64,000 bases of DNA from contig NZ_LPVZ01000022.1 of assembly GCF_001613795.1 (NCBI RefSeq), positions 1-64,000 on the forward strand, written 5' to 3'. Positions 34,941 to 45,019 of the stretch are shown here, one piece after another. Both the position numbers and the translations under genes were made by a program. The notes under the pieces were generated by a model. It saw nothing but the letters and a program-made list of their open reading frames with translations. It ran no database searches and had not been told where the DNA came from. This DNA is from Thalassospira sp. MCCC 1A01148. Its GTDB lineage: Bacteria; Pseudomonadota; Alphaproteobacteria; Rhodospirillales; Thalassospiraceae. Position 1 is the stretch's first letter; every line of letters begins with the position of its first letter.

Positions 34941-36860
34941 ATGAGCACGACCTCCAAGACCCCGCTGCTGGATACCATCAACACCCCCGAAGAGCTGCGC
35001 AAGCTGCAGCCTGCCCAGATGAAGCAGGTCGCAGACGAATTGCGCGCCGAGGTGATTGATGCGGTATCGGTGACCGGCGGGCATCTGGGTGCCGGACTTG
35101 GTGTGGTCGAGCTGACGGTTGCGATCCACTACCTGTTTGATACGCCCTATGATCGTTTGATCTGGGATGTCGGTCATCAGTGCTATCCGCATAAAATCCT
35201 GACCGGGCGGCGTGATCGTATTCGCACCATTCGTCAGGGCGGCGGTTTGTCCGGTTTCACCAAACGATCCGAATCCGAATATGATCCGTTTGGGGCGGGG
35301 CATAGCTCCACCTCGATCTCGGCCGGGCTTGGTATGGCGGTGGCCAACCAGCTATCGGATGACAAGCGCAAGAACGTGATTGCCGTCATTGGCGACGGGT
35401 CGATGAGTGCGGGCATGGCCTATGAGGCGATGAACAATGCCGCCGCCACCGATCAGCGTTTGATCGTAATCCTCAATGACAACGACATGTCGATCGCCCC
35501 GCCGGTGGGGTCGATGTCGGGGTATTTGTCGCGCCTGATTTCCGGCAAGGGATATCAGGGGCTGCGCAATGCGGCCAAGGGCCTGACCAAGCACCTGCCG
35601 CGCCAGATCGAAGAGGCGGCGCGCAAGCTTGAAGAATATACCCGTGGCATGGTCACGGGCGGGACCCTGTTTGAAGAAATGGGCTTCTTCTATGTCGGGC
35701 CGATTGATGGTCACAACATGGATCATCTGTTGCCGGTTTTGAAAAACGTGCGGGACGCCGATGTTGACGGCCCGATCCTGATCCATGCGGTGACCCAAAA
35801 AGGCAAGGGTTATGGCCCGGCGGAAAATGCCGCGGACAAATATCATGGCGTTGCCAAGTTTGATGTTGTGACCGGCAAACAGGCCAAACCGACCCCGAAT
35901 GCGCCAAGCTACACCAAGGTGTATGGCGAAACGCTGGTGAAGCTTGCGGAAAAAGACGAGAAAGTTACCGCGATTACCGCCGCGATGCCATCGGGCACCG
36001 GGGTAAACATCTTTGCCGATCATTTCCCCGATCGTGCCTTTGACGTCGGTATTGCCGAACAGCATGCGGTGACCTTTGCCGCCGGGATGGCGTGCGAAGG
36101 GTACAAGCCGTTCTGCACGCTGTATTCGACGTTCCTGCAGCGCGGTTATGATCAGGTCGTGCATGATGTCGCGATTCAGAACCTGCCGGTGCGTTTCGCG
36201 ATGGACCGTGCCGGTTTGGTCGGGGCGGATGGCGCGACCCATGCCGGGGCCTATGACATTGCCTATCTTGGCTGCCTGCCGAACTTTGTCTTGATGGCGG
36301 CGGCTGATGAAGCCGAACTGGTGCATATGACCACAACCGCCTGGGCGATTGATGATCGACCATCTGCGTTCCGCTATCCGCGCGGCGAGGGTGTTGGCGT
36401 TGAAATGCCGACTGAGGGCAAAGTTCTTGAAATCGGCAAGGGTCGAATTCTTCGTGAAGGTGGCAAGATTGCCATCCTGTCTTATGGCACGCGTCTGGCC
36501 GAGGCGCTTGTGGCGGCTGAAGACCTTGCTGCGCGTGGCTTGCCTGCGACTGTGGCCGATGCACGCTTTGCCAAGCCGCTTGATCATGAACTGATTGCCA
36601 ATCTGGCGCGCAACCACGAAGTCCTGATCACCATCGAAGAAGGGTCGATCAACGGCTTTGGCGCGATGGTCCTGCAGCATATGGCAGGCCACGGATTGCT
36701 TGATAACGGGCTTAAGATTCGCACCATGGCGCTGCCCGATGCGCTGGTTGATCATGACAAGCCGGAAATCCAGTACGAGAAAGCCGGGCTTGATGCCAAG
36801 TCCATCGTCAAGACCGCGCTGGGTGCGCTTGGTATGAGCGAGAACAAGGCACGCGCCTGA
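34941..36860 (+). CDS. dxs: 1-deoxy-D-xylulose-5-phosphate synthase
   Basis: First enzyme of the MEP isoprenoid pathway; a thiamine-diphosphate enzyme that condenses pyruvate and glyceraldehyde-3-phosphate. The 639-residue length is standard. The transketolase-like motifs include [13 protein letters not shown], the ThDP-binding [15 protein letters not shown] with Asp, [11 protein letters not shown], and the C-terminal [16 protein letters not shown] with the catalytic Glu. The frame opens at 34857, but ATG 34941 begins a family-type N-terminus. A terminator follows at 36887-36920. Confidence 0.96.
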   Translation: MSTTSKTPLLDTINTPEELRKLQPAQMKQVADELRAEVIDAVSVTGGHLGAGLGVVELTVAIHYLFDTPYDRLIWDVGHQCYPHKILTGRRDRIRTIRQGGGLSGFTKRSESEYDPFGAGHSSTSISAGLGMAVANQLSDDKRKNVIAVIGDGSMSAGMAYEAMNNAAATDQRLIVILNDNDMSIAPPVGSMSGYLSRLISGKGYQGLRNAAKGLTKHLPRQIEEAARKLEEYTRGMVTGGTLFEEMGFFYVGPIDGHNMDHLLPVLKNVRDADVDGPILIHAVTQKGKGYGPAENAADKYHGVAKFDVVTGKQAKPTPNAPSYTKVYGETLVKLAEKDEKVTAITAAMPSGTGVNIFADHFPDRAFDVGIAEQHAVTFAAGMACEGYKPFCTLYSTFLQRGYDQVVHDVAIQNLPVRFAMDRAGLVGADGATHAGAYDIAYLGCLPNFVLMAAADEAELVHMTTTAWAIDDRPSAFRYPRGEGVGVEMPTEGKVLEIGKGRILREGGKIAILSYGTRLAEALVAAEDLAARGLPATVADARFAKPLDHELIANLARNHEVLITIEEGSINGFGAMVLQHMAGHGLLDNGLKIRTMALPDALVDHDKPEIQYEKAGLDAKSIVKTALGALGMSENKARA

Positions 36861-36886
36861 CGCTTTTCTCCAAGGATCGAAATTAA

Positions 36887-36920
36887 AAAGGCCGGTTGTC
36901 AGAAGACAGACCGGCCTTTC
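36887..36920. terminator. Bidirectional terminator after dxs
   Basis: AAAGGCCGGT pairs with ACCGGCCTTT, extended by GTC/GAC, around a 4-nt loop. The SDR gene ends convergently at 36923. Confidence 0.88.
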
Positions 36921-36922
36921 TG

Positions 36923-37711
36923 TTATTCGACGTAAATCATCTTGTGTGTCATGCCACCATCAATGCGGATCGTTTCGCCGGTCATGAAGCCGGATTTATC
37001 GGAATCCAGCAGGAAGGTAACGGCCTGCGCAATGTCTTCGGGTTTGCCGACGCGGCCAACCGGGTGTTGCGATTTATCGGCCGCGCTGTGATCGGGGGTG
37101 GTTTTGTTGGCCTTTTTCTGCCAGTCACCGACTTCGATCCAGCCCGGCGCGATGGCGTTGACGCGAATCTCGCCAGCCAGACTGACCGCCAGCGCATGGG
37201 TCAGGGCAACGATGCCGCCCTTGGACGCGGCGTAGGGTTCGGTATTGGCTTCGGACTGGAAAGCGCGGGTGGAGGCAATGTTGATAATCGCGCCGCCGGT
37301 TTCACGCAGATGCTGTGTCGCGTGTTTGGTTGCCAGAAACGCACCGCCCAGATTGACGTTGATCACCCGTTGCCATTGATCCCATTCAAGGTCTTCGATG
37401 TTTGGCGCGTGGGGATTGGCAATACCGGCATTGTTGATCAGGCCATCAATGCGGCCAAACCGGTCAACGCATTGTTGTACGGCGAGTTTGATGTCGGCCT
37501 CAACGGCGACGTCGCCGTGCAGGAACAGGGTACGGTCGCGCTGGGCATCGGACAGGCTGCTTAGGGCTTCCTCGCCTGCGTCGGCATCAAGATCGAACAT
37601 GGCAATCTTCCAGCCAAGGTCCAGAAGGTGCTTTGAGATACCAAGGCCCAAACCCTGTGCACCGCCGGTGATAAAGGCCACGCGCGGTGCTTGTGCTGAC
37701 GGCTGTTGCAT
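36923..37711 (-). CDS. Short-chain dehydrogenase/reductase
   Basis: A 262-residue classical SDR. The cofactor loop TGGAQGLGLG lies near 14-23, NNAGIANP at about 85-92, and YAASKGG carries the catalytic Tyr and Lys. The frame is open to 37759; ATG 37711 with AGGG 5 nt upstream is preferred because the coding pattern and the SDR N-terminus begin there. It shares no operon with neighbours. Substrate unknown; glucose dehydrogenase-like or 3-oxoacyl reductase-like activity is possible. Confidence 0.88.
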   Translation of the reverse strand: MQQPSAQAPRVAFITGGAQGLGLGISKHLLDLGWKIAMFDLDADAGEEALSSLSDAQRDRTLFLHGDVAVEADIKLAVQQCVDRFGRIDGLINNAGIANPHAPNIEDLEWDQWQRVINVNLGGAFLATKHATQHLRETGGAIINIASTRAFQSEANTEPYAASKGGIVALTHALAVSLAGEIRVNAIAPGWIEVGDWQKKANKTTPDHSAADKSQHPVGRVGKPEDIAQAVTFLLDSDKSGFMTGETIRIDGGMTHKMIYVE

Positions 37712-37811
37712 GTCTGCCCTACATGTTTGTTTGGTGACGTCGGGCGAAGGCCCGACCATTCAGGAACGTTCGAGAAATGGTCTTGTTCGCGCGAAAATGC
37801 AAGTCACCGGA

Positions 37812-38519
37812 TCAGGTTGAAGGGGCCCCGTTTTCAAGCCGATCAAGCAGCCCATGCACGAAACCTTCCTGCCGATCATTCAATCCGCGCCGGGTCGCAA
37901 GATTTTGCAGGGCTTCGGTTGCTTCGATATGCAGGCGGTAGTGGCCCGGATCCTGATCAATGCGGGTGGATTGTTGCGTGGTGTTGCCAAAGACCATGGC
38001 GTGACACAAACCGGCATCAGAGGACGTGAATGCGCGACACGTGAGCGGGCGAACGGCATATATGCTGCAGCGTTCATTTTCATCAAGAAGCGGGCAGCGC
38101 ACACGAACGTCACTGGTTTTGGTGAATTTCTCGATCTCGCTTGCGGCAGTTCTCAGTCGATCCAGCAGGGCCTGTTGTTCTGGCGGGGTGAAGGTTGCCT
38201 TGATATGTGCTGCGATCAGGTCGGTGACACCGGGCGGGACACTGACAAACAGATGGCAACACGCACTGCATTGATCGCGACACGCACGCGGCGCGGGGTT
38301 CGGGAAGCTTTCGCGCAGAAGGGTCGATGCCTGTTCGAGTAACGCCATTGTGGCGTTGGCAGCATCGGCAAGTGAGGTGGATGTATCAAGGGTACGATCC
38401 AGCTCGGTGCGGAAGTCGGCAAACATCTGGTCATAGCGACGCGATGCCTCTGTTGTCAGGGCACCGGTTTGGGCGATGTCACGCGATATGCGGTTTAAGG
38501 CGTCGTCAAGCTTGGTCAT
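37812..38519 (-). CDS. YkgJ-family zinc/iron-chelating cysteine-cluster protein
   Basis: A 235-residue protein with the YkgJ (PF03692) cysteine cluster: CRDQCSACCH near residues 80-90 (CxxxCxxCC) and further Cys in RCPLLDENERCSIYAVRPLTCRAF and GLCHAMVF. Members bind a metal or an iron-sulfur cluster; function is not established. The N-terminal 70 residues are helical with an acidic coiled-coil-like part. ATG 38519 is preferred to the preceding TTG. Confidence 0.85.
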   Translation of the reverse strand: MTKLDDALNRISRDIAQTGALTTEASRRYDQMFADFRTELDRTLDTSTSLADAANATMALLEQASTLLRESFPNPAPRACRDQCSACCHLFVSVPPGVTDLIAAHIKATFTPPEQQALLDRLRTAASEIEKFTKTSDVRVRCPLLDENERCSIYAVRPLTCRAFTSSDAGLCHAMVFGNTTQQSTRIDQDPGHYRLHIEATEALQNLATRRGLNDRQEGFVHGLLDRLENGAPST

Positions 38520-38667
38520 CAATCCCAGTCACTTTCGTTCTGGCACTTTTGGACAAGCCTGCAGGTTGCTCTTTGTTGTTTTTTCTAATTTAGCATTCTT
38601 TGCCGTCATTCCCTAACAATTGCATAATGTTAGAAGTGGTGGTGTTCAGGTCTTTGTGATGGCGCAC

Positions 38668-38699
38668 AAAAAAAATCCGGCCAGATAAATCCGGCCGGA
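38668..38699 (-). terminator. Terminator of the malonate operon
   Basis: TCCGGCC (38676-38682) and GGCCGGA (38693-38699) pair around a 10-nt loop and, on the minus strand, a run of eight T follows. It ends the matB-distal transcript. Confidence 0.85.
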
Positions 38700-38787
38700 A
38701 GGTTGGGTCGAAGACCCGATGGGTGCTGCGGGCGAGAACCATCTGTTCGCAAGACGGTTCCCGGCAGCGGGAGTATGGCTATAAGAT

Positions 38788-40311
38788 TCAGGCGGTAAAA
38801 GTGTCCTCATATTGCTTGCGCAACTGGGCCTTCTGGATTTTGCCCATGGTGTTGCGCGGCAGTTCCTTGATGACCCAGATGCGCTTGGGCACCTTGAACT
38901 TCGCCAGTTTGTCCTGCGTGCGCTTGATCAGGGCATCGGGATCAGGTTGATCGCCATTGGCCGCGACAATCACACCGGCAACGGCTTCGCCAAAATCAGG
39001 GTGGGGCAGGCCAAAGATTGCGACTTCATCGACCTCGTCATATTCGGCGATGACTTCTTCGACTTCCTTGGGATAGACGTTGAAGCCGCCGGAAATGATC
39101 AGATCCTTGTCACGACCAACGATGGTGACATAGCCGTCTTCGCCAATGGTGGCGAGATCGCCGGTGATAAAGAAACCGTCCTTGCGGAATTCGGACGCGG
39201 TTTTTTCGGGCATCTGCCAGTACCCCTTGAAAACGTTCGGGCCACGAACTTCAAGCACGCCGATTTCGCCAGCCCCCAGGATGTTGCCATCCTTGTCACA
39301 AACGCGGGCCTCGATCCCCGGCAGGGTCGGTCCAACCGCGCCCGGACGGCGTTCGCCATCAAGCGGGTTGGACGTGTTCATGCAGGTTTCGGTCATGCCA
39401 TAGCGCTCAAGGATCTTGTGCCCGGTACGTTCAAAGAACGCGTCATGGGTTTCGGCCAGAAGCGGGGCGGAGCCCGAAACGAACAGGCGCATATTCGCCG
39501 TGATGTCCTTGGTGAACTGCGGATGTGCCAGAAGGCGGGTATAGAAGGTCGGAACCCCCATCAGGACCGTTGATTGCGGCAGACGTTCAATCACGTCATC
39601 TGCATCGAATTTCGGAAGCAGGATCACCTTGCCGCCATTCATCAGCATGATGTTGATCGCCACAAACAGACCATGGGTGTGGAACAGCGGCAGGGCATGC
39701 AGCAAGGTATCACCCGGCTTGAAGCCCCAGGCCTGATGCAGGGTCTTGGCGTTCGAGCACAGATTGTTATGGGTCAGCATCGCGCCCTTGGACCGGCCCG
39801 TCGTGCCCGATGTGTAAAGGATCGCCGCAACGTCGTCCTTGTCTGCGGCCACAATGTCGGTCATGGCGGCGGCGTTTGCGGCTTCGTCATTCAGGCTGCC
39901 ATCGCCATTTGTTCCCAGCGACAGAACAGCAGCGACGTCATTTTTGTCACCGAGTTCCTTGGCCGCATCGATATGGGCCGGACGGCAGACAAAGACACGC
40001 GGGGCAGCGTCACCCAGGAAATAGGCGATCTCGTCACCGGTATAGGCCGTGTTAAGTGGCAAATGAATGGCGCCAAGCTGCAGGCAGGCAAGGTAAAGCG
40101 CGATGACATCGGATGATTTGTCGACCTGTGCGGCGACCCGGTCGCCCTTGACCACACCATGGGCGGCAAGGACTGCTGCATAACGCCCGGTGCGATCAAG
40201 CAACCACGCAAAGCTGCGTTCGGTCCCATCACGTTCGATCAGGAATGTGCGCGATTTGTCGGCCGGAAAACGGTCCAGAAAGGTTTGAAGAAGATTATCT
40301 GACATGGTCAT
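38788..40311 (-). CDS. matB: Malonyl-CoA synthetase
   Basis: Activates malonate to malonyl-CoA with ATP and CoA. The 507-residue adenylate-forming enzyme has the phosphate loop YTSGTTGRSKG at 166-176, the ALPLFHTHGLF motif, RYGMTET, and the C-terminal lysine in RNTMGKIQKAQLR. MatB-type sequence features such as VPTFYTRLL and PGAVGPTLPG are present. It follows matA by about 6 nt on the minus strand in the order dctP-dctQ-dctM-matA-matB. ATG 40305 is a second possible start. Confidence 0.92.
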   Translation of the reverse strand: MTMSDNLLQTFLDRFPADKSRTFLIERDGTERSFAWLLDRTGRYAAVLAAHGVVKGDRVAAQVDKSSDVIALYLACLQLGAIHLPLNTAYTGDEIAYFLGDAAPRVFVCRPAHIDAAKELGDKNDVAAVLSLGTNGDGSLNDEAANAAAMTDIVAADKDDVAAILYTSGTTGRSKGAMLTHNNLCSNAKTLHQAWGFKPGDTLLHALPLFHTHGLFVAINIMLMNGGKVILLPKFDADDVIERLPQSTVLMGVPTFYTRLLAHPQFTKDITANMRLFVSGSAPLLAETHDAFFERTGHKILERYGMTETCMNTSNPLDGERRPGAVGPTLPGIEARVCDKDGNILGAGEIGVLEVRGPNVFKGYWQMPEKTASEFRKDGFFITGDLATIGEDGYVTIVGRDKDLIISGGFNVYPKEVEEVIAEYDEVDEVAIFGLPHPDFGEAVAGVIVAANGDQPDPDALIKRTQDKLAKFKVPKRIWVIKELPRNTMGKIQKAQLRKQYEDTFTA

Positions 40312-40317
40312 ACCTGT

Positions 40318-41634
40318 TTAAATTCCGGCAAGCTGTGCGACGGATTTCGATGTGGCGATCTTTCCGTCATTCATCAGTGCTTCGTGGTTTTTCTCGATAT
40401 CATCAAGGTGATAGGCGTAATTCACCATCATGCCGCCAGCCTGACGCAGACCCTTGTCCGACGTATCGCCAAGCCAGTTCAGGCGTTCAAGTTGTGCGCC
40501 ATTCCCCAGATGGAACCGCGCGGTGGGGTCGAGCGGTGATTTGCCGCGTTTGCAGGTGGCAAGATAAGTTGCACACAGCGCCAATGTCGGCTTTTTCAGG
40601 TTCGCGACCTTGACCGGATCATTGATCCAGTCGTCCTCGCTTAGGCCCGCAAGCACCTGACCGGCAAGCTTGGCATCATTGGCCTTGCTTTTCTGGCGGG
40701 TGCGCAACCAGCCCATGAAGCCCGGAATGGGCGACAGGGTGGCGAACTGTTTGAGTTGCGGGAATTCGCGTTTGAGTTCCTCGACCACCTGTTTGATCAG
40801 GAAGTTGCCAAACGAAATCCCCTTGAGCCCCGCCTGACAGTTGCTGATTGAATAGAAAATCGCGGTGTTGGCGGTTTCGGGCGCTTTTTCATCGATTTCC
40901 GGGGCCAGAAGCGCCTGAACGCTATCGGCCAGACCATGGACCAGCGCGACCTCAACAAAGATCAGCGGATCGTCGGGGATGGCCGGATGGAAGAAGGCAA
41001 AGCATTTCCGGTCGGTCGCCAGACGACGGCGCAGATCTTCCCAGCCCTGAATTTCATGAACTGCTTCATAGCGGATCAGTTTTTCAAGGATGGCTGCCGA
41101 TGTGTCCCAGTCGATATGACGTAGTTCAAGGAAACCACGGTTAAACCAGCTGGTCAGCAGGTGCTGCATATCGGCATTGAGCGGTTCAAGATCGCGGCTG
41201 TCTTTCAAAACCCCGATCAGGGTTTCACGCATGTCGACAATCGCCCGCGTGCCACCCGGTGCCATATTGATCTTGCGCAGAAGTTCCTGACGGACCGGTT
41301 CGGACGCCTGGGTCAGAGCCGCAAGGTTGGCCTCGGACGGGTCCTTGGCAAAGGCCTCGGCCGCCTTGGTGACTTTGGTTCGGTCGGCACTAAAGTCGTT
41401 TTGCATCATCTGGAAGAAGGCCAGATGGTCTTCTTCTGGCAGGCTTTCCCAAAGGCGGACCACTTCGCGGGCAACCGCGGTGCCACGTGCCTCGCCTTTT
41501 TGCGAGACAAGGTCCCTGCACATGGCACCGAGTTGTTTGAGCGGTTCTTGCGGGGTTGAAATCGGCAGGTCAAGCAGTTCCCGACCACGGTCGGCAATAC
41601 TTGAAAGCCAGCTTTTGACAGACATGCCTGACAT
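40318..41634 (-). CDS. matA: Malonyl-CoA decarboxylase
   Basis: Decarboxylates malonyl-CoA to acetyl-CoA. The 438-residue protein has the family motifs YSISNCQAGLKGISFGNFLIK, FATLSPIPGF (with the catalytic-type Ser) and ARFHLGNGAQLERLNW (with the catalytic-type His). Start: GGAGG lies 6 nt before ATG 41634, which overlaps the dctM stop by one base; the longer frame to 41718 is rejected. With matB it converts malonate to acetyl-CoA, the same pathway as rhizobial matAB. Confidence 0.93.
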   Translation of the reverse strand: MSGMSVKSWLSSIADRGRELLDLPISTPQEPLKQLGAMCRDLVSQKGEARGTAVAREVVRLWESLPEEDHLAFFQMMQNDFSADRTKVTKAAEAFAKDPSEANLAALTQASEPVRQELLRKINMAPGGTRAIVDMRETLIGVLKDSRDLEPLNADMQHLLTSWFNRGFLELRHIDWDTSAAILEKLIRYEAVHEIQGWEDLRRRLATDRKCFAFFHPAIPDDPLIFVEVALVHGLADSVQALLAPEIDEKAPETANTAIFYSISNCQAGLKGISFGNFLIKQVVEELKREFPQLKQFATLSPIPGFMGWLRTRQKSKANDAKLAGQVLAGLSEDDWINDPVKVANLKKPTLALCATYLATCKRGKSPLDPTARFHLGNGAQLERLNWLGDTSDKGLRQAGGMMVNYAYHLDDIEKNHEALMNDGKIATSKSVAQLAGI

Positions 41635-42950
41635 CAGCGTCCTCCAATAACCTTTTCCGGAAGCCAGGTGGCGATCTGCGGGAAGAAGCACAGAATGATG
41701 ATGGCCGCGATCATGCACAGTACATAGGGGAATGCGCCCTTAAGGATGCTTTGCAGACGGATATCAGGGGCAATACCATTGATCACATACAGGTTCAAAC
41801 CAACCGGCGGGGTGATCAGGCCGATTTCCATATTGATCGTCAGGATCACGGCAAACCAGTACGGGTCGAACCCGGCATTGATGATCACCGGCAGCAGGAT
41901 CGGTGCGCTCATCAGGATCACGGCGACCGGCGGCAGGAAGAAACCACTGATCAGCAGGAACAGATTGATGAAGCCCATCAGGACCCAGCGGTTGACCTCC
42001 AGGGCGGAGATCCACTGTGCAATCGACTGGGTAACCAGAAGCGATGACAGCATGTAGCTAAACAGGCCCGCCGCGCCGATGATCAAAAGGATCATCACCG
42101 ACTCTTTGGTGGTGTCACGCATGACATTCCAGAGCTGACCCGGTTTCCACATGCGATACACGATCATCGCCGTGACAAGGCAGAACAGTGCGCCAACACC
42201 GGCTGTTTCCGAAGGTGTCGCAACGCCGCCATAAAGGGCGAACAGAACAGCACCAATGATGACAAGGAAGGGCAGAACGCGCGGAAGGATTTCAAACTTT
42301 TCCTTCCAGCTGTATTTGATCACGCCAAGGGCAGCTTGGGCATTGCCCTGACGCCAGGTCGAATAAAGCGACCATGCCATGAACAGAACCGTCACCAGCA
42401 GACCGGGCAGAAGTCCGGCCAGGAACAGACGCCCGATCGAGGTTTCGGTCGAGATGCCATAGACAATCATGGTAACACTTGGCGGGATCAGAATGCCAAG
42501 CGTCCCGCCAGCGGCAATTGAGCCGGCTGCAACCGTATCTGGGAAGCCGCGTTCACGCATGGCCGGGATGCCCATCTTGCCGATCGCGGCACAGGTGGCA
42601 GGCGACGAACCCGATAGGGCGGAAAAGATAGCGCAGGCGCCAAGGTTTGAAATCACAAGCCCGCCCGGAACACGCGTCAGCCAGCGATCAAGAACCGAAT
42701 AAAGGTCACCACCAGCACGCGATGAGGCAACAACCGCCCCCATCAGAATGAACATCGGGATGGCGAGGACTTCGAAACTTTCGAGTTTGCCAAACAGAAT
42801 TTCAGGCAGAAGCGGCAGCGAGCCGGTGCCATCAAAGATGACGATGAAACCGATACTGACCAGGATCAGGCCGATACCGACCGGAATGCCAGAGAAAAGA
42901 ACAAGGGTGGTCGCGATGCCAACAATGGCCGCAAGAAGCAAGGGATCCAT
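41634..42950 (-). CDS. dctM: TRAP dicarboxylate transporter large permease
   Basis: A 438-residue membrane protein with about 12 hydrophobic segments, typical of DctM/TRAP large subunits that carry the substrate channel. Family pieces include GVPVGIGLILVSIG, FSALSGSSPATCAAIGKMGIP and a conserved C-terminal LITPPVGLNLYVI. It is followed by matA with a 1-nt overlap and is preceded by dctQ at 12 nt. The gene context predicts malonate as the substrate. Confidence 0.94.
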   Translation of the reverse strand: MDPLLLAAIVGIATTLVLFSGIPVGIGLILVSIGFIVIFDGTGSLPLLPEILFGKLESFEVLAIPMFILMGAVVASSRAGGDLYSVLDRWLTRVPGGLVISNLGACAIFSALSGSSPATCAAIGKMGIPAMRERGFPDTVAAGSIAAGGTLGILIPPSVTMIVYGISTETSIGRLFLAGLLPGLLVTVLFMAWSLYSTWRQGNAQAALGVIKYSWKEKFEILPRVLPFLVIIGAVLFALYGGVATPSETAGVGALFCLVTAMIVYRMWKPGQLWNVMRDTTKESVMILLIIGAAGLFSYMLSSLLVTQSIAQWISALEVNRWVLMGFINLFLLISGFFLPPVAVILMSAPILLPVIINAGFDPYWFAVILTINMEIGLITPPVGLNLYVINGIAPDIRLQSILKGAFPYVLCMIAAIIILCFFPQIATWLPEKVIGGR

Positions 42951-42962
42951 GGTGCGGCCTCC

Positions 42963-43652
42963 TTAGAATGCGTCGTCGCGAATATCGAACGGGGTCGATC
43001 TGCGCGTGATGAGGGACAGGAAATCGGCGAAGAACTGCAAGAACAGCAAGCCAAAGCCAATCGGCAGGGCCGAAAACGGCTTCCACAGCGGCACGGCCCA
43101 GATGGTTTCGGACAACCAGCCGCCTTCGTAGGCTTCGATCACCAGTTCCAGACCGTAGAAGGCAAACATGGCGGCGATTGCCATACCCAGAGACAGGGTG
43201 ACAATGGCAAGGGTCATGCGTGCGCCACGTTTCAGATAAAGCGGCAGCAGGTCGACATTGACGTGACCGCGCAGCAACTGAACATAGGGCAGGCCAACAA
43301 GGGTCGCGCCAATCATCAGGAAGATCACGGCTTCGGTTTGCCAGACGGTGGAATCATTGAGCACATAGCGCATGAACACCAACTGGCAAATGATCAGCAT
43401 CGCGATGCCAAACATTGAGGCCGAGGCAACGCCACATACACGCGACAGGAAATGAATGACGGCAATGATGTTATCAACAGGGCCGTGCGGAATTTGTGTA
43501 TTGCGGTTTGCCTGCGGACCGTGATGGTCGATTGGTTCGACATCAGGCGGGGGCGGCATATCGGATTTAACGGAATGCGACGCACTTCGGGTCTGCGCGA
43601 AATCATCGGGCAGATCAATGGGCAGTGGGTGCGGGGACATGGCGTTGGACAC
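42963..43652 (-). CDS. dctQ: TRAP transporter small permease
   Basis: A 229-residue protein with an extended N-terminus (about 65 residues, polar and proline-rich) followed by four transmembrane helices, the DctQ plan. The conserved DctQ-like stretch VVLGLPYVQLLRGHVNVDLL is recognisable in part (LVGLPYVQLLRGHVNVDLL). It lies between dctP and dctM; the gap to dctP holds a strong hairpin at 43710-43735. The N-terminal extension is longer than usual for the family. Confidence 0.9.
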   Translation of the reverse strand: MSNAMSPHPLPIDLPDDFAQTRSASHSVKSDMPPPPDVEPIDHHGPQANRNTQIPHGPVDNIIAVIHFLSRVCGVASASMFGIAMLIICQLVFMRYVLNDSTVWQTEAVIFLMIGATLVGLPYVQLLRGHVNVDLLPLYLKRGARMTLAIVTLSLGMAIAAMFAFYGLELVIEAYEGGWLSETIWAVPLWKPFSALPIGFGLLFLQFFADFLSLITRRSTPFDIRDDAF

Positions 43653-43709
43653 GCGCGTACTCCTCTGACGGAACCGTGGTGTTATGGTCTGGTCGTGTTG
43701 AGAAATCAG

Positions 43710-43735
43710 GGTGGTGCCGGATCACCGGCACCACC
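43710..43735 (-). promoter_or_regulatory. Intercistronic hairpin between dctP and dctQ
   Basis: GGTGGTGCCGG (43710-43720) pairs perfectly with CCGGCACCACC (43725-43735) around ATCA, without a good T run on the minus strand. Such hairpins stabilise the upstream message and let the binding protein exceed the membrane subunits. Confidence 0.75.
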
Positions 43736-43752
43736 ATCAGATCAGGCATGGA

Positions 43753-44760
43753 TCACTTTACAGCAAGCGCCATGTCGAGAAGTTCCTGACCGTTCGGGGT
43801 TTCTTCCACGAACTTGGCATAGGAGGTTTTCATGGCAATCGCCTGCCATGCTGCAAAGTCCTCGTCCGAAAGATCGGCGATTTCCACGCCGGCTTCCTTG
43901 AAGACCTCTACGCTATCGGAGTCCTGTTTACGGCCTTCGGCAGTGTAGTACTCTTCGGCAACCTTTGCGGCGGCTGCGAGTGCGTCTTTCTGCGCGTCAT
44001 TGAGCTTGTCATAGCTGCGCTTGGACATCAGGACCGGCTGGTACATGAACCACAGCGCGTTGCCAGCTGCCGGAGTGTAGCATTTGACCTGCTCGTAGAT
44101 ACGATAGGACACAAAGCTTGAAGAGCTGGTGTTTGCCGCGTCAAGAACGCCGGTCTGCATGGCCGGATAGATTTCCGAGCTTGGCATTGCGGCAATGGAA
44201 CCGCCAGCACCCTGAAGCATCTGTTCGAACGATTTACCGGCTGCACGGATCTGCAGGCCTTTGACGTCTTCAGGCTTTTTGATGCATCCCTGGGTCGAGG
44301 CAAAACCACCGGCAAGCCAGCCCTTGGCGACGGTGACGACACCGTCATCGTTCAGGAGCTCTTCGATTTTGGCCATGAACGGGGATTCGTTGATGCGCTG
44401 TGCATGGTCATGGTTTTTGACCAGGGCGGGCATCAGCGTCAGGTTGGTTGCCGGAATACGACCACCGGCATAGGCGAGCGGATAGACAATCATGTCAAGC
44501 TGGCCGCGCGTCATCGGAGTCCACTGTTCCTTCGCCTTGAACAGCGAGCCGGACGGGAAGATCTGGATTTCCAGATCAACGTCAGCGGCCTTGACTTCGT
44601 TGGCGATGATTTCTGCCACTTTGTGACGGACATCGCTGGTGGACCACTGATGCGACAGCTTGAGCGTCTCGGCACCGGCGGAGGCAGACATGCCAAAGGC
44701 GGCAACGGACATGGAGATGGCGGCGACAGACGCCGTAAGAGTCTTTTTGAAAATCTTCAT
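43753..44760 (-). CDS. dctP: TRAP transporter periplasmic substrate-binding protein
   Basis: A 335-residue periplasmic receptor with a signal peptide (about 1-28, cut near SASAGA) and the DctP fold; GLQIRAAGKSFEQMLQGAGG and YPAMQTGVLDAANTSSSSF carry the conserved Arg and ligand contacts of the family. First gene of the malonate operon; a start codon ATG 44760 with AGGAGG-like GGAGG upstream (GGGAGGAAAAG). Divergent from the GntR gene, with palindromic operators between them. Predicted ligand: malonate. Confidence 0.94.
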   Translation of the reverse strand: MKIFKKTLTASVAAISMSVAAFGMSASAGAETLKLSHQWSTSDVRHKVAEIIANEVKAADVDLEIQIFPSGSLFKAKEQWTPMTRGQLDMIVYPLAYAGGRIPATNLTLMPALVKNHDHAQRINESPFMAKIEELLNDDGVVTVAKGWLAGGFASTQGCIKKPEDVKGLQIRAAGKSFEQMLQGAGGSIAAMPSSEIYPAMQTGVLDAANTSSSSFVSYRIYEQVKCYTPAAGNALWFMYQPVLMSKRSYDKLNDAQKDALAAAAKVAEEYYTAEGRKQDSDSVEVFKEAGVEIADLSDEDFAAWQAIAMKTSYAKFVEETPNGQELLDMALAVK

Positions 44761-44884
44761 CTTTTCCTCCCGGATGAAGCATGCGTTTTGAATGCATTGT
44801 GACGGCTTTTGCGCGTCTTTTTATTGATGCGGTTTTCGCATTGGTGAAAAGCGTTACAGATTTCTGGCATGCTGTCCATGCAAT

Positions 44885-44898
44885 TTTGTATACCAGAA
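44885..44898. promoter_or_regulatory. GntR operator-like half palindrome upstream of dctP
   Basis: TTTGTATACCAGAA contains TGTATACCA, which differs from the perfect site at 45040-45051 by few bases. It lies about 125 nt upstream of dctP. Confidence 0.5.
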
Positions 44899-45019
44899 TG
44901 TGATTTTGCAGTGCCACAAATCAGCGCTGGCCTATTTGCCCGTGTGTCAGGGAAAACCTGATCTGAACTTTTGCGTCGCAGCAGAAAAACTTCGCAGAGC
45001 AGCATCGAAAAGGCTTTGA

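Noticed and set aside
35352..36755. 467-residue open frame antisense to dxs
   Set aside because: Mirror of the dxs codon pattern; no ribosome site or family.
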